Of a stretch of DNA of 64,000 nt, positions 34,785 to 44,577 are shown one piece after another. The notes beneath the pieces were generated by a model. It ran no database searches and was not told the DNA's origin. It worked only from the letters and a program-made list of their open reading frames with translations. The number at the start of each line of letters is the position of its first letter. Position 1 is the stretch's first letter. The position numbers and the translations under genes are program-made. Source of the stretch: Bacillota bacterium (lineage in GTDB: Bacteria; Bacillota; Clostridia; Peptostreptococcales; Anaerovoracaceae); assembly GCA_017442785.1 (NCBI GenBank), contig JAFRZB010000028.1, positions 39,002 through 103,001 of the forward strand. Reading direction: 5' to 3'.

Positions 34785-36215
34785 ATGGGTTTTACCATAG
34801 CGATCTACGTACTGAACATACTGGCAAGCATATTCATCGTTTTCGAGGAGAGGAAGCGCCCCGTGGCCACCCTCGCCTGGATAATGATACTTTTCATACT
34901 GCCCGGAGTGGGTCTTGTGCTGTACATAATGCTCAGTCAGCTTCTGGCAAGGCACAGGCTCAGCAGTCTCTCCAGCTCCATGCTCCTCAGGGACAACCCG
35001 TTCCTTCTGGAGCAGAAGCGCCTGATGTCCGAGGGCAATTTCAATTTCGTAAACACCCAGGCCGCAAACTGGAGGCAGTTCATCCGCTTTAATCAGGAGT
35101 ACGCCAGCGCCTATCTTACCCAGAACAACGACGTAAAGATCTTCACCTCCGGCAGCGAGTGCTTCGAGTCCATGTACGAGGACATGCGCGCTGCGGAAAA
35201 GTCCATAAACATGGAGTTCTTCATCATGAAGCCGGACTACATAGGCCTGGAGATAGTGAAGATACTTACGGAAAAGGCCCGTCAGGGCGTAAAGGTAAGG
35301 CTCCTTCTGGACGCCATGGGCTGCAGGCAGATGCGCAGCAGACATTTCAAGGCCCTGCGCGCGGCAGGCGGCCAGGTGGTGATGTTCTTCCCCGCAAGGA
35401 TATTCAAGTTCGACCTAAAGCTCAATTACCGCAACCACCGCAAGCTTCTTATCATTGACAACGACATAGCCTACATAGGCGGGCTCAACGCCGCCAGGGA
35501 GTACGTGGGCGACAGCAAGAAGTTCGGAGGCTGGAGGGACACACACCTGCGCATAAGGGGCGGCAGCGTGTTCGACATCGATTCCAGGTTCATAATGGAC
35601 TGGAACTTTGCAAACAATCAGGAGATTAGCCTGAGCCCCTCGGACTATCCCGTAAGCACCGGCAGGGACTGCGCAGTGCAGATCATATCCAGCGGCCCGG
35701 AGAGCCAGGAGACAGAAATAAAATTCGCCTATCTTAAGCTGATATCCTCGGCCAAGCGCAGCATATGCATACAGACTCCGTACATGGTGCCGGACGAGAG
35801 CATATTCGAGGCGCTCAAGACGGCTGCGCTGTCGGGCGTTGACGTAAAGATAATGATACCGAACATGCCGGATCATCCCTTCGTTTACTGGGTGACTTAC
35901 CAGAACGTGGGCATGCTTGCGGATTACGGAGCAAAGATATACATCTACGACGACGGCTTCCTGCACGCCAAGACCGTCACCGTAGACGATGAGGCCGCAA
36001 GCGTCGGCTCTGCCAACTTCGACATAAGGAGCTTTGAGCTCAACTTCGAATGCAACGCTTTTATCTTCGACAGGGAAGTTGCCATGGACTTAAGGCATCT
36101 GTTCGAGGATGACATAAAACGGTCCAGAAGGCTCACCCCCGAGCTCTATGCTCAGAGGTCCAGATGGATCAAGATAAAGGAGTCGATCTCCAGGCTCCTG
36201 ACGGATATTCTATAG
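34785..36215 (+). CDS. cls: Cardiolipin synthase
   Basis: A 476-residue membrane enzyme of the phospholipase D family that joins two phosphatidylglycerols to cardiolipin. Two N-terminal helices (TIAIYVLNILASIFIVF, ATLAWIMILFILPGVGLVL) precede two HKD motifs: NHRKLLIIDNDIAYIGGLN and HAKTVTVDDEAASVGSANFD. Length and order are those of bacterial ClsA-type enzymes. GGGGAAG lies before the start. Confidence 0.95.
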   Translation: MGFTIAIYVLNILASIFIVFEERKRPVATLAWIMILFILPGVGLVLYIMLSQLLARHRLSSLSSSMLLRDNPFLLEQKRLMSEGNFNFVNTQAANWRQFIRFNQEYASAYLTQNNDVKIFTSGSECFESMYEDMRAAEKSINMEFFIMKPDYIGLEIVKILTEKARQGVKVRLLLDAMGCRQMRSRHFKALRAAGGQVVMFFPARIFKFDLKLNYRNHRKLLIIDNDIAYIGGLNAAREYVGDSKKFGGWRDTHLRIRGGSVFDIDSRFIMDWNFANNQEISLSPSDYPVSTGRDCAVQIISSGPESQETEIKFAYLKLISSAKRSICIQTPYMVPDESIFEALKTAALSGVDVKIMIPNMPDHPFVYWVTYQNVGMLADYGAKIYIYDDGFLHAKTVTVDDEAASVGSANFDIRSFELNFECNAFIFDREVAMDLRHLFEDDIKRSRRLTPELYAQRSRWIKIKESISRLLTDIL

Positions 36216-36230
36216 GGAGGCGTCTTTAAG

Positions 36231-37430
36231 ATGAAAGACAAGAAAGCTGTCGTCAACGGGCTGATCTACGCGCTGCTTATAGGCATATTCTGCGGCGCGG
36301 TTGGGATCGCGTTCAATTACGCCGTAAAGTATACGGCCGCGCTCAGGGGCAAGTTCCCAATACTTGCAGCCATGATAGTGATGCTGGTCCTCGGACCGGT
36401 GATCGTCGGTATCAATAAATGGTTCAAGGTGCCCGGATTTAAGGCCACGGAAGGCGTCATACAGGCCATACGCGACGATGCCGACATGGACATCAAGGTC
36501 ACTCCGGCCGCGTTCATAGGCCTTTGGCTTACAGGACTTGCCGAAAGCTCCGGTACCAAGGAGGGCGGATCGTTCCAGATAGGAGCTCCCATTGCTCTGT
36601 GGCTGGGACGCAAGCTCAGCATAGAAGCTCCGGCAAAGAAGCAGCTCATAATGTGCGCGGTAGCCGCGGGGTTCGCGGCAATACTCGGTCTGCCGTTCTT
36701 CGGAGCGGTGCTGGCCGCGGAAGTCGCCTTCAACAAGCTTGAGATAAAGTACCTTCCCTACACTGCCGTATCTGCTGCCGTATCCTACGCTCTTGCCGTT
36801 CTGCTCAAGGCGCCCAGGCTCAGGTACGCGGTAAAGTTCTCGTTCAACGTGCCGGTGCTGCATCTGCTCGGATTCGTGGTGATAGCTGCGATAGCCGGAG
36901 CGCTGGGAAGGCTGATGCTCTACATCTTCGACTGGGCCGGAAAGGGCACAGGCATCATAAAGAACGCTAACGTAAGAGTTCTCGTTTTCGGCGCGGCAGG
37001 CGCCGCCCTGGTGCTTCTTCTTAATACACAGGTATACCTCAGCGGAGGAAACGTCATAACAGCCGCGCTTGCCGGAAGCAGCAACTGGTACGATTTCATA
37101 CTCAAGATATTCTTCCTGGCCCTTCTTAGCAAGGCGGGATATAAGACCGGACTTCTTCCGCAGACCATAGTCATAGGCGGTGCCTTCGGAGGCATTGCCG
37201 CCGTGCTTTTGGGGATAGATCCGGCAATGGCAGTCGCCGCCGGAATGGTAGGCATAGTAGGAGGCGTAAGCTTCTGCCCGGCAGCCACGTTCTTCCTCGG
37301 AATGAATATGTTCGGCTTCAGCTGGCAGGGCATAATCTTCTGCGCGGTGTTCGCAGTGCTCGGCACCCTGTGCGGAGGACGCCACGCATACTACGCCAAC
37401 AAGATACCCTCTGTTACCGAAAAGAAATAG
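36231..37430 (+). CDS. ClC-family chloride channel-like protein
   Basis: A 399-residue polytopic protein of the ClC superfamily, with about ten hydrophobic segments. The conserved region normally reading GKEGP is TKEGGSFQIGAPIALWLG here, and the GxFxP region appears as GGAFGGIAAVLLG. The GSGIP segment is not recognisable. The stretch after the second motif (GMVGIVGGVSFCPAATFF) also departs from the usual pattern. Chloride, fluoride or other anion transport are all possible. Confidence 0.75.
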   Translation: MKDKKAVVNGLIYALLIGIFCGAVGIAFNYAVKYTAALRGKFPILAAMIVMLVLGPVIVGINKWFKVPGFKATEGVIQAIRDDADMDIKVTPAAFIGLWLTGLAESSGTKEGGSFQIGAPIALWLGRKLSIEAPAKKQLIMCAVAAGFAAILGLPFFGAVLAAEVAFNKLEIKYLPYTAVSAAVSYALAVLLKAPRLRYAVKFSFNVPVLHLLGFVVIAAIAGALGRLMLYIFDWAGKGTGIIKNANVRVLVFGAAGAALVLLLNTQVYLSGGNVITAALAGSSNWYDFILKIFFLALLSKAGYKTGLLPQTIVIGGAFGGIAAVLLGIDPAMAVAAGMVGIVGGVSFCPAATFFLGMNMFGFSWQGIIFCAVFAVLGTLCGGRHAYYANKIPSVTEKK

Positions 37431-37438
37431 GAAACGAA

Positions 37439-38128
37439 ATGCCCAAGAAGAGCTTAAGACCCGGCGCCATGCTGGCTCCTCTGCCCGCCGTAATGGTGAG
37501 CTGCGGGAGCCTTGAGGACGGCACGGACAACATAATAACCATAGCCTGGACGGGGATAATAAACTCGGATCCGCCGCGCACCTACGTGAGCATAATGCCC
37601 AGGAGGCATTCTCACGAGATAATAAAGAAGAGCGGCGAGTTCGTCATAAACCTGGTCCCGGAGAGCCTTGCGGCGGCCATGGACTGGTGCGGCTGCGTAA
37701 GCGGCTCTTCGGAGCGCAAGTTCGGAAAGCACACGGCATCGAGCTTTTCCGGCGCGGGAGAAGAGGAGTTCGAGCTCACCCCGGAGGCTTCGGAGAAGGT
37801 CTCCTGCCCCGCGGTAAAAGAGTCTCCCGTTCAGATAGAGTGCAGGGTCTTTGAGGTAAAGACTCTCGGATCGCACGACATGTTCATGGCGGACATAGTA
37901 AACGTCCGTGTGGACGAGTCCGTGATAACCGGCGAGGGCCGCGTTGCCATGGAGCGCCTGGGGCTGGTCAGCCTCATCCACGGCAGCTACTACGCTGCGC
38001 CCGGCGCCCGCATAGGACGCATGGGCTTTTCCGTTATGAAGCCTTCAACTAAGAAAAAGATCTCGGCGCAGCAGCGCGCCAAGCACTACGTGCGCAAACA
38101 GGGCCGGGAGGGCTTCGACAAGGCATGA
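37439..38128 (+). CDS. Flavin reductase family protein
   Basis: A 229-residue FMN-binding split-barrel protein of the flavin reductase-like group (PAVMVSCGSLEDGTDNIITI, AWTGIINSDPPRTYVSIMP, RHSHEIIKKSGEFVINLVPE). These proteins bind FMN and reduce it or act as flavin-dependent electron carriers; the partner is not visible. The start at 37439 follows GGAAACGAA 9 bases after the previous stop. The stop overlaps the next gene (ATGA). Confidence 0.86.
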   Translation: MPKKSLRPGAMLAPLPAVMVSCGSLEDGTDNIITIAWTGIINSDPPRTYVSIMPRRHSHEIIKKSGEFVINLVPESLAAAMDWCGCVSGSSERKFGKHTASSFSGAGEEEFELTPEASEKVSCPAVKESPVQIECRVFEVKTLGSHDMFMADIVNVRVDESVITGEGRVAMERLGLVSLIHGSYYAAPGARIGRMGFSVMKPSTKKKISAQQRAKHYVRKQGREGFDKA

Positions 38129-38670
38129 GATGGATAATAGGATCGGACCTTCACGGGTCCGCTGAATATACGAAGCTTTTCCTTAATGCTGTCGAAAGCG
38201 AAAAGGCGGACAGGATACTGCTTCTGGGGGACATACTCTACCACGGTCCACGCAACGCTCTGCCCGAGCTTTACGGCCCGGAGCAGGTGTTCACCATGCT
38301 CAACAGGTATAAGGACATGATACTCTGCGTGCGCGGCAACTGCGACGCCGAGGTGGACCAGTGCGTGCTGGAATTCCCCATACTTGCGGAGTACATGCAG
38401 ATAGTGGACGGCGGAAAGATGATCTTCGCCACCCATGGCGACCACTACAACACGGGGCATCTTCCGCCCCTTTCCGGGATAGACGTCCTGCTGCACGGAC
38501 ACACCCATGTGCCCGCCTGCGAGGACCACAACGGCTATCTCTACTGCAACCCGGGCTCGGTCTCCATACCCAAAGGAGGCTCCGTCCACAGCTACATGAC
38601 GATGGAGGACGGCCTTCTGGAGTGGCACAGGCTGCGCGACGGCAGCGTCTACATGTCCAGGCAGCTGTAA
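38125..38670 (+). CDS. yfcE: YfcE-like metallophosphodiesterase
   Basis: A 181-residue calcineurin-type phosphodiesterase. The two-metal site is complete: IIGSDLHGSAEY, ILLLGDILYHGPRN, VRGNCDAEVD, FATHGDHYN and LHGHTHVPAC. The pattern matches YfcE, which hydrolyses simple phosphodiesters in vitro and has no agreed natural substrate. ATGA overlap with the flavin reductase gene indicates coupling. Confidence 0.9.
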   Translation: MRWIIGSDLHGSAEYTKLFLNAVESEKADRILLLGDILYHGPRNALPELYGPEQVFTMLNRYKDMILCVRGNCDAEVDQCVLEFPILAEYMQIVDGGKMIFATHGDHYNTGHLPPLSGIDVLLHGHTHVPACEDHNGYLYCNPGSVSIPKGGSVHSYMTMEDGLLEWHRLRDGSVYMSRQL

Positions 38671-38671
38671 C

Positions 38672-40318
38672 ATGAGAAAGATACTCAGCAACAAACTGTA
38701 CCTGTACCTGACGGAATTCTTCGCCGGGATGTCGGTAATGGCGGTGGAGCTTGCGGCCAGCAGGCTTCTTGCGCCTTATTTCAGCTCGTCCCAGATAGTC
38801 TATACCATAATCATAGGCACCGTCATGATAGCCATGGCCCTGGGCAATATCTACGGAGGGCGCACGGCGGATAAGGACCCGGATCCGGACAGGCTCTACA
38901 GGCGCATACTTGTTGCGGCAATATGGATAGCGGCCATTCCGGCGGTCGGAAAGTACATCATCATAGCCATTTCGGGACTGGTCATCTTTTCCGTAAACGC
39001 CAACTTCCTGGTTATCGCCGCCTTCGTAAGCGCCATGGTGGTGTTCGTATTCCCGCTGTTCCTTCTGGGGACCGTCACACCGAGCCTTGCGGCATATACC
39101 ATAGGGAGCCTCTCCGACAGCGGCAAGGTAGTGGGCAGACTGGGCGCCTGCAACACCGTGGGCAGCATAATAGGGACTTTCCTTCCAACCTTCGTAACCA
39201 TCCCCAGCGTGGGCACGGCAATAACATTCCTGATATTCGCAGGTATACTGCTGGCGCTCTGCATAGTATATTTCCTGTCCTCAAAGACCTCTCTGGCAAG
39301 GACAGTCGTCGGGATAGTTCTCTTTGCGGTCTGCTGCGTCTTCGGATGCTCGGACAGCTTCGCCTTCTGGAAGGACGACCTTACCTACGAGGGCGAGTCC
39401 ATATACAACTACATACAGGTGAGCGAGGACGACCGCAGCGTCATACTCTCCACCAACGTGCTCTTCGGCGTGCAGTCCGTCTACCAGAAGGACGGAGGCC
39501 TTACGGGCATGTACTACGACTACGCCATGGCGGCGCCGTTCATGGCGGGGATACAGGACAAAAGAGTGCAGGAGGCCGCCGGAGGAAACTTCGATTTCAG
39601 GATGCTGATCCTCGGAAACGGCAGCGGGACATTTGCAACTCAGTGCAGGAACTACCTCGGGGAAGACATCCTGATAGACGCCGTGGAGATAGACCAGGGG
39701 ATAACGGACGTTGCCAGGGAGTATTTCAGCCTTCCGGGCGACGTAAACGTATACACCTACGACGGAAGGGCCTTCCTCAACGCCGTGGAGGGAAAATACA
39801 ACGTCATAATGGTGGACGCGTACCAGGACATAACAGTCCCGTTCCAGATGTCCACAGTGGAGTTCTTTCAGCTAGTTAAGGACCACCTTACGGAAGACGG
39901 CGTGATGGTGGTGAACATGAGCATGCGCGGCAAGGGAGAGAATACGATAAACACCTACCTTGCCGATACCATAAGCACGCTGTTCTCCGAGGTATACACC
40001 GCTGACGTCACCTGGAGCACCAACAGGGAGCTTTTCGCAGGGAATTACCCCGGCATGATGGAAACGTTCAGGAGCAACGTGCAGAGGCTGCGGGGACGCA
40101 GCGCTCCAAAATGGGCAGAGCTTTTCCGGATGATGAGCGAGGTAGACAGCGGGCTTTCGGAGTATACAGCAGGAAGCCGCGTAATGACAGATGATAAAGC
40201 CCCGGTGGAACTGCTGTCGATGCAGGCCATAGACGGGATCATATATGATGAAGTATCATATTTTAAGGATATCTACAGAGAAAAGGGCATCAGAGGAGTT
40301 ATCGACGCCCTTAACTGA
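38672..40318 (+). CDS. Membrane protein fused to a spermidine synthase-like domain
   Basis: A 548-residue protein with two parts. The first 225 residues hold about seven membrane helices (MSVMAVELAASRLLAPYF, IGTVMIAMALGNIYGGRTAD and later hydrophobic blocks). The rest is a Rossmann methyltransferase-like domain of the spermidine synthase type (MLILGNGSGTFATQCRNYLG, DAVEIDQGITDVAREYF, YNVIMVDAYQD). The glycine loop GNGSG replaces the GGGDG of true aminopropyltransferases, so polyamine synthesis is not assured. Fusions of this kind are widespread and uncharacterised. Confidence 0.83.
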   Translation: MRKILSNKLYLYLTEFFAGMSVMAVELAASRLLAPYFSSSQIVYTIIIGTVMIAMALGNIYGGRTADKDPDPDRLYRRILVAAIWIAAIPAVGKYIIIAISGLVIFSVNANFLVIAAFVSAMVVFVFPLFLLGTVTPSLAAYTIGSLSDSGKVVGRLGACNTVGSIIGTFLPTFVTIPSVGTAITFLIFAGILLALCIVYFLSSKTSLARTVVGIVLFAVCCVFGCSDSFAFWKDDLTYEGESIYNYIQVSEDDRSVILSTNVLFGVQSVYQKDGGLTGMYYDYAMAAPFMAGIQDKRVQEAAGGNFDFRMLILGNGSGTFATQCRNYLGEDILIDAVEIDQGITDVAREYFSLPGDVNVYTYDGRAFLNAVEGKYNVIMVDAYQDITVPFQMSTVEFFQLVKDHLTEDGVMVVNMSMRGKGENTINTYLADTISTLFSEVYTADVTWSTNRELFAGNYPGMMETFRSNVQRLRGRSAPKWAELFRMMSEVDSGLSEYTAGSRVMTDDKAPVELLSMQAIDGIIYDEVSYFKDIYREKGIRGVIDALN

Positions 40319-40336
40319 TCGATCAAAGGAGGAAAC

Positions 40337-43213
40337 ATGGAACTTAAAGTCGGAAGCAAACTAAACGGTTTTACAGTAACACGCATAAGAGAAGAAAAGG
40401 AGATAGACGGAAGGCTCGTTGAGATGGTCCACGACCACAGCGGCGCGGAGCTCGTCTGGGTGGACAACAAGGACGAGAACAAGCTCTTTTCCATAGCTTT
40501 CAAGACACTTCCCGAAAGCAGCACGGGCGTGTTCCACATACTGGAGCACTCGGTCCTCTGCGGCTCGGATAAATACCCCGTAAAGGAGCCGTTCGTGGAT
40601 CTGCTCAAGAGCTCCATGAACACCTTCTTAAACGCCATGACCTTCCAGGACAAGACTATGTATCCGGTGTCCAGCCGCAACGAGAGGGACTTCCTGAACC
40701 TTACGAGCGTATATCTGGACGCGGTGTTCGCTCCTGCCATACTCAAGAACCCCAACATCTTCTATCAGGAGGGCTGGCACATAGAGCAGGATGAGAACGG
40801 CGAGCTGTCCTACAAGGGCGTAGTGTTCAACGAGATGAAGGGCGCAGTCTCCGACGTGGATGACTTCCTTACCGAGGAGATGCTTGGCCTTATCTATCCC
40901 GACAACTGCTACGGGTACAACTCCGGCGGAGAACCGTCCGTCATCCCGCAGCTTACATACGATGAGTTCATAAGGACCTACAAGAGGTTCTACCACCCCT
41001 CCAACGCCAGAGTGTTCCTGGACGGAGACGTTCCACTTGAGAAGACACTCTCCATGATAGACGGATACCTGGCAGACTGCGAAAAGCTCACCGATCTTCC
41101 GAGCTTTGAGCTTCAGGTGCCCAAGGCAGTGGAGAAGACCGTGGACTACGCTCTGGGAGAGGAAGAGGACACCGCAGACAAGGGAAGGCTGCTGGCAGGG
41201 AAGATATTCTCTGCCCCCGGAGAGGCAACAAGGATCTTCGCGGCAGGGCTCATCTTCGACATGCTCACGGATACCAACGACTCCCCGCTCAAGAAGGCGG
41301 TCCTGGATTCCGGCCTTGCGCAGGACATCACCGTGGACACCATGGACGATTTCCCGCAGCCCTTCTATCAGTTCCACGTAAAGAACATCAAGGACGGCAA
41401 GACCGAAGAGGTCTGGAAGCTGATAGTCGATACCTGCAACAAGCTGGCAGAGGAAGGTCTTGACAAGAAGGACCTCATAGCGGCCATCAACCGCAGCGAG
41501 TTCAATTTCAAGTCCCCGCAGGAGCCCGCGGGCCTTATCAGGTGCATAAAGTCACTGGTCACCTGGCTCCACGGAGGAGACCCCATGGTCCTCCTGGCGG
41601 TGGACGGCATCTACTCAGAGCTCAGGGAAAAGCTCGAGGGCAGCTACTATAACGACCTCCTTAAGGAGCTCGTAAGCCCGGACGGCATGTGCAGGCTGAT
41701 AGCAAACGCCTCCCACACCGCCGCTGCGGAAAAGGATGCAGCAGAGAAGGAAAGGCTCGCATCCGTAAAGGCCTCCTGGACCGACGCGGACAAGGAAGCC
41801 AACAAGAAGCTCAATGAGACCCTGGCGGCATGGCAGCAGACGGAGGACAGCCCGGAAGCAAAGGCCACTCTGCCTCAGCTCCCGCTCTCCGAGGTCTCCG
41901 ACGAGCCGCAGTGGGACGATACAATTATAAAGGAAGAGGCCGGTGTAAAGGTGATGTATCACCCGATCCCCAGCCGCGGAATAGTAAACATAAACCTGTA
42001 CTTCTCGCTGGCAGACAGGAGCCTGGAGGAGCTCTCCTCCATTTCCGCTCTCGGAAGGCTGCTTGGAGAGCTTCCCACCGCGGAGCACACCAGCGCGGAG
42101 CTTGCTAGGGACATCAAGACCTATCTGGGTTCCCTCTCCTTTAAGGTAGGCGCTGCTCAGAAGTACGGAAACGTCAAGACCGCGATGCCTTATCTGGCCG
42201 TAAGCTCCAGCATACTCAAGGAGAACCTCGCCATAGGCGAGAAACTCATCAGCGAGATACTCCTTACCACGGACTTCTCCGACAAGGAGAAGATAAGGAA
42301 CATGATGACGCAGGCCGACATGATGGCAAGGCAGGGCGCCGTAGGCATGGGCCACGTCCTGGCCATCACGTCCGCGTCCGCCGGTTATTCCTCCGCGGCT
42401 GCGGTGTCCGACGCTGTTTCCGGCTACAGCTCCATAGCAAGGCTGCACGCCTTCGTAAGCGATTTTGATAATAAGTTCGACGCCTTCGCGGCTCTCCTTA
42501 AGGACGCGCTCGGCAAGGCCTGCTGCAGGGCAAGGCTCACTGCCGGCGAGGCCTGCACGGACTATGTCTCCGTAAAGGGTCTTATCGAGAGCCTGCCTGA
42601 GGGAAGCGCAATAGATCCCGAGACCGAGTACAAATCCGCTCTTCCGGCTGTAATGGGTACCAAGATCCCGGCTCTTATCGGCTTCAGCTCACAGGCGTAC
42701 CACATCTCAGACATGGGAAGAAAGTTCGACGGCAGCCTGCTGGTGGCAAGCAACATCCTCTCCTACGGTTTCCTTTGGAACGAAGTAAGAGTGCAGGGCG
42801 GCGCCTACGGCACAGGCTTCAGGGCGGACAGCAACGGCCTGGTATCCACCTATTCCTTCAGGGACCCGACCCCTGCAAGGTCCATAGGCATCAACAAGAA
42901 GCTCGGAGAGTTCATGAGAGGACTCTGCGCCGCAAAGGCGCCTCTGGACAGCTTCATCATAGCTTCCATAGCATCCACCGAGCCGCTGCTTTCACCTGCC
43001 ATGAGGGGGACCGTCGCGGACTCCAAGTACATGTCCGGAGTCACCTACGACATCCAGAAGGATATACGCGCTCAGATGCTTGCCACGGACTACGACAAGC
43101 TCCTCTGGTGCGCGGACGTTGCCGATGCCATGGCTGAAAAGGGCCGCATCGCAGCCGTAGGACAGGACAGCCAGCTTGCGGAGTTCACGGGCATGGAGAT
43201 AAAGGATCTGTAA
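40337..43213 (+). CDS. M16C-family zinc peptidase (presequence protease-like)
   Basis: A 958-residue single-chain metallopeptidase of the pitrilysin/PreP kind, which degrades short unstructured peptides in a closed chamber. The inverted zinc motif HxxEH is HILEH in TGVFHILEHSVLCGSDKYP; the distal Glu is expected in GVVFNEMKGAVSD. Four homologous domains are implied by length, and the C-terminal half has the conserved ARSIGINKKLGEF region. No signal peptide, so cytoplasmic peptide turnover is likely. AAAGGAGG precedes the start; it overlaps the MATE gene start by one base. Confidence 0.93.
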   Translation: MELKVGSKLNGFTVTRIREEKEIDGRLVEMVHDHSGAELVWVDNKDENKLFSIAFKTLPESSTGVFHILEHSVLCGSDKYPVKEPFVDLLKSSMNTFLNAMTFQDKTMYPVSSRNERDFLNLTSVYLDAVFAPAILKNPNIFYQEGWHIEQDENGELSYKGVVFNEMKGAVSDVDDFLTEEMLGLIYPDNCYGYNSGGEPSVIPQLTYDEFIRTYKRFYHPSNARVFLDGDVPLEKTLSMIDGYLADCEKLTDLPSFELQVPKAVEKTVDYALGEEEDTADKGRLLAGKIFSAPGEATRIFAAGLIFDMLTDTNDSPLKKAVLDSGLAQDITVDTMDDFPQPFYQFHVKNIKDGKTEEVWKLIVDTCNKLAEEGLDKKDLIAAINRSEFNFKSPQEPAGLIRCIKSLVTWLHGGDPMVLLAVDGIYSELREKLEGSYYNDLLKELVSPDGMCRLIANASHTAAAEKDAAEKERLASVKASWTDADKEANKKLNETLAAWQQTEDSPEAKATLPQLPLSEVSDEPQWDDTIIKEEAGVKVMYHPIPSRGIVNINLYFSLADRSLEELSSISALGRLLGELPTAEHTSAELARDIKTYLGSLSFKVGAAQKYGNVKTAMPYLAVSSSILKENLAIGEKLISEILLTTDFSDKEKIRNMMTQADMMARQGAVGMGHVLAITSASAGYSSAAAVSDAVSGYSSIARLHAFVSDFDNKFDAFAALLKDALGKACCRARLTAGEACTDYVSVKGLIESLPEGSAIDPETEYKSALPAVMGTKIPALIGFSSQAYHISDMGRKFDGSLLVASNILSYGFLWNEVRVQGGAYGTGFRADSNGLVSTYSFRDPTPARSIGINKKLGEFMRGLCAAKAPLDSFIIASIASTEPLLSPAMRGTVADSKYMSGVTYDIQKDIRAQMLATDYDKLLWCADVADAMAEKGRIAAVGQDSQLAEFTGMEIKDL

Positions 43214-44577
43214 TGGCAAATTCTTCAAAAGGGGATTTTTCCCAGGGAAGTGTATTAAAAACAGTATTCAGGCTTGCTCTGCCGATAATGCTGGCGGAGA
43301 TAGTCCATATAACTTATAACATAGTGGACCGCCTGTACATAGGGCGCATGCCGGAAGTGGGTACAGCCGCGCTTACAGGAGTAGGCGTGGCTTTCCCGCT
43401 GATCTCGCTGATAACGGCATTCGCGCAGCTCTTCGGTACAGGCGGGGCGCCGCTGTCTTCGATAGCCAGAGGCCAGGGCGACAACGAGAAGGCCGGAAGG
43501 ATACAGCAGACCTCATTTACGATGATGATAATCGTAGGGGCGGCGGTAACGGCCATAATGTTCTTCGGGGCTCCTCTGTTCCTCTCGCTTCTTGGCGGGG
43601 ACGAGGAGACGCTGCCTTACGCGCTTGCCTATTTCAGGATATACGTGCTGGGGACCATCCCCGTGATGATAAGCCTGGGCATGAATCCCTTCATAAACAA
43701 CCAGGGCTTTACAAGAACGGGGATGATGACGGTCCTTATAGGAGCGGCTCTTAACATAGTCCTGGACCCCATACTCATATACAACGCGGGCATGGGCGTT
43801 AAAGGCGCCGCGGTAGCGACAGTCATATCCCAGATAGCAAGCGCCGTGTGGGTGGTGATCTTCCTAACGGGAAAGAGGCCTATCGTAAGGATACGCGGCC
43901 TCGGGGTGTCCGGAACGGACCTTAAGGACATACTCAAGCTCGGCTCCACGGGCTTCATGTTCAAGGCTACCAACAGCATCACCCAGGCTATCACCAACAT
44001 TGTGCTTAAGTCCTGGGGCGGCGCCATGAGCACGCTCTACATAGGCTCCATGACGATAATCAACTCCGTAAGGGAGATAACCATGTGTCCCTGCAACGGC
44101 ATAGTCAGCGGAGCAACGCCTGTCATGAGCTTCAACTACGGGGCAGGCAAACCCGAAAGGGTAAGCCAGGCCCTGGGCGTAATGCTTTGGGGCAGCCTTA
44201 TAATAAATTTCGCGTTCTGGAGCATAATGGTGTTCGCGCCGGGGTGGATGTTCTCCATATTCACAAACAACCCGGAGCTTATCGAGACCGGGTCCAAGTG
44301 CGCCAGAGTGTATTTCCTGCTGTTCCCGATGATGTCTCTGCAGCTTACGGGACAGAACACATTCATATCGCTCAACTATCCTAAGTACGCGCTGTTCTTC
44401 TCCATGCTGCGCAAGATAATACTCGTAGCGCCGCTTACGCTTCTGCTGCCTTACCTGGGCTTCGGGGTGATGGGCGCCTTCTGGGCTGAGACCATATCCC
44501 AGATAATAGGGGCGACGGCGTGCTTTACAACAATGTATCTGAAGATCTGGAGGCGGCTCAAAAGGGCGGAGATCTAA
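43213..44577 (+). CDS. MATE family efflux transporter 2
   Basis: A 454-residue multidrug/oligosaccharidyl-lipid/polysaccharide exporter with twelve predicted helices (KTVFRLALPIMLAEIVHI, YNIVDRLYIGRMPEVGTAAL at the start; LGSTGFMFKATNSITQAI for the second bundle). It is clearly different from the other MATE protein in this window (start at 19378). TAATG overlap with the peptidase gene and direct abutment with addB make it part of the long gene run. Confidence 0.93.
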   Translation: MANSSKGDFSQGSVLKTVFRLALPIMLAEIVHITYNIVDRLYIGRMPEVGTAALTGVGVAFPLISLITAFAQLFGTGGAPLSSIARGQGDNEKAGRIQQTSFTMMIIVGAAVTAIMFFGAPLFLSLLGGDEETLPYALAYFRIYVLGTIPVMISLGMNPFINNQGFTRTGMMTVLIGAALNIVLDPILIYNAGMGVKGAAVATVISQIASAVWVVIFLTGKRPIVRIRGLGVSGTDLKDILKLGSTGFMFKATNSITQAITNIVLKSWGGAMSTLYIGSMTIINSVREITMCPCNGIVSGATPVMSFNYGAGKPERVSQALGVMLWGSLIINFAFWSIMVFAPGWMFSIFTNNPELIETGSKCARVYFLLFPMMSLQLTGQNTFISLNYPKYALFFSMLRKIILVAPLTLLLPYLGFGVMGAFWAETISQIIGATACFTTMYLKIWRRLKRAEI

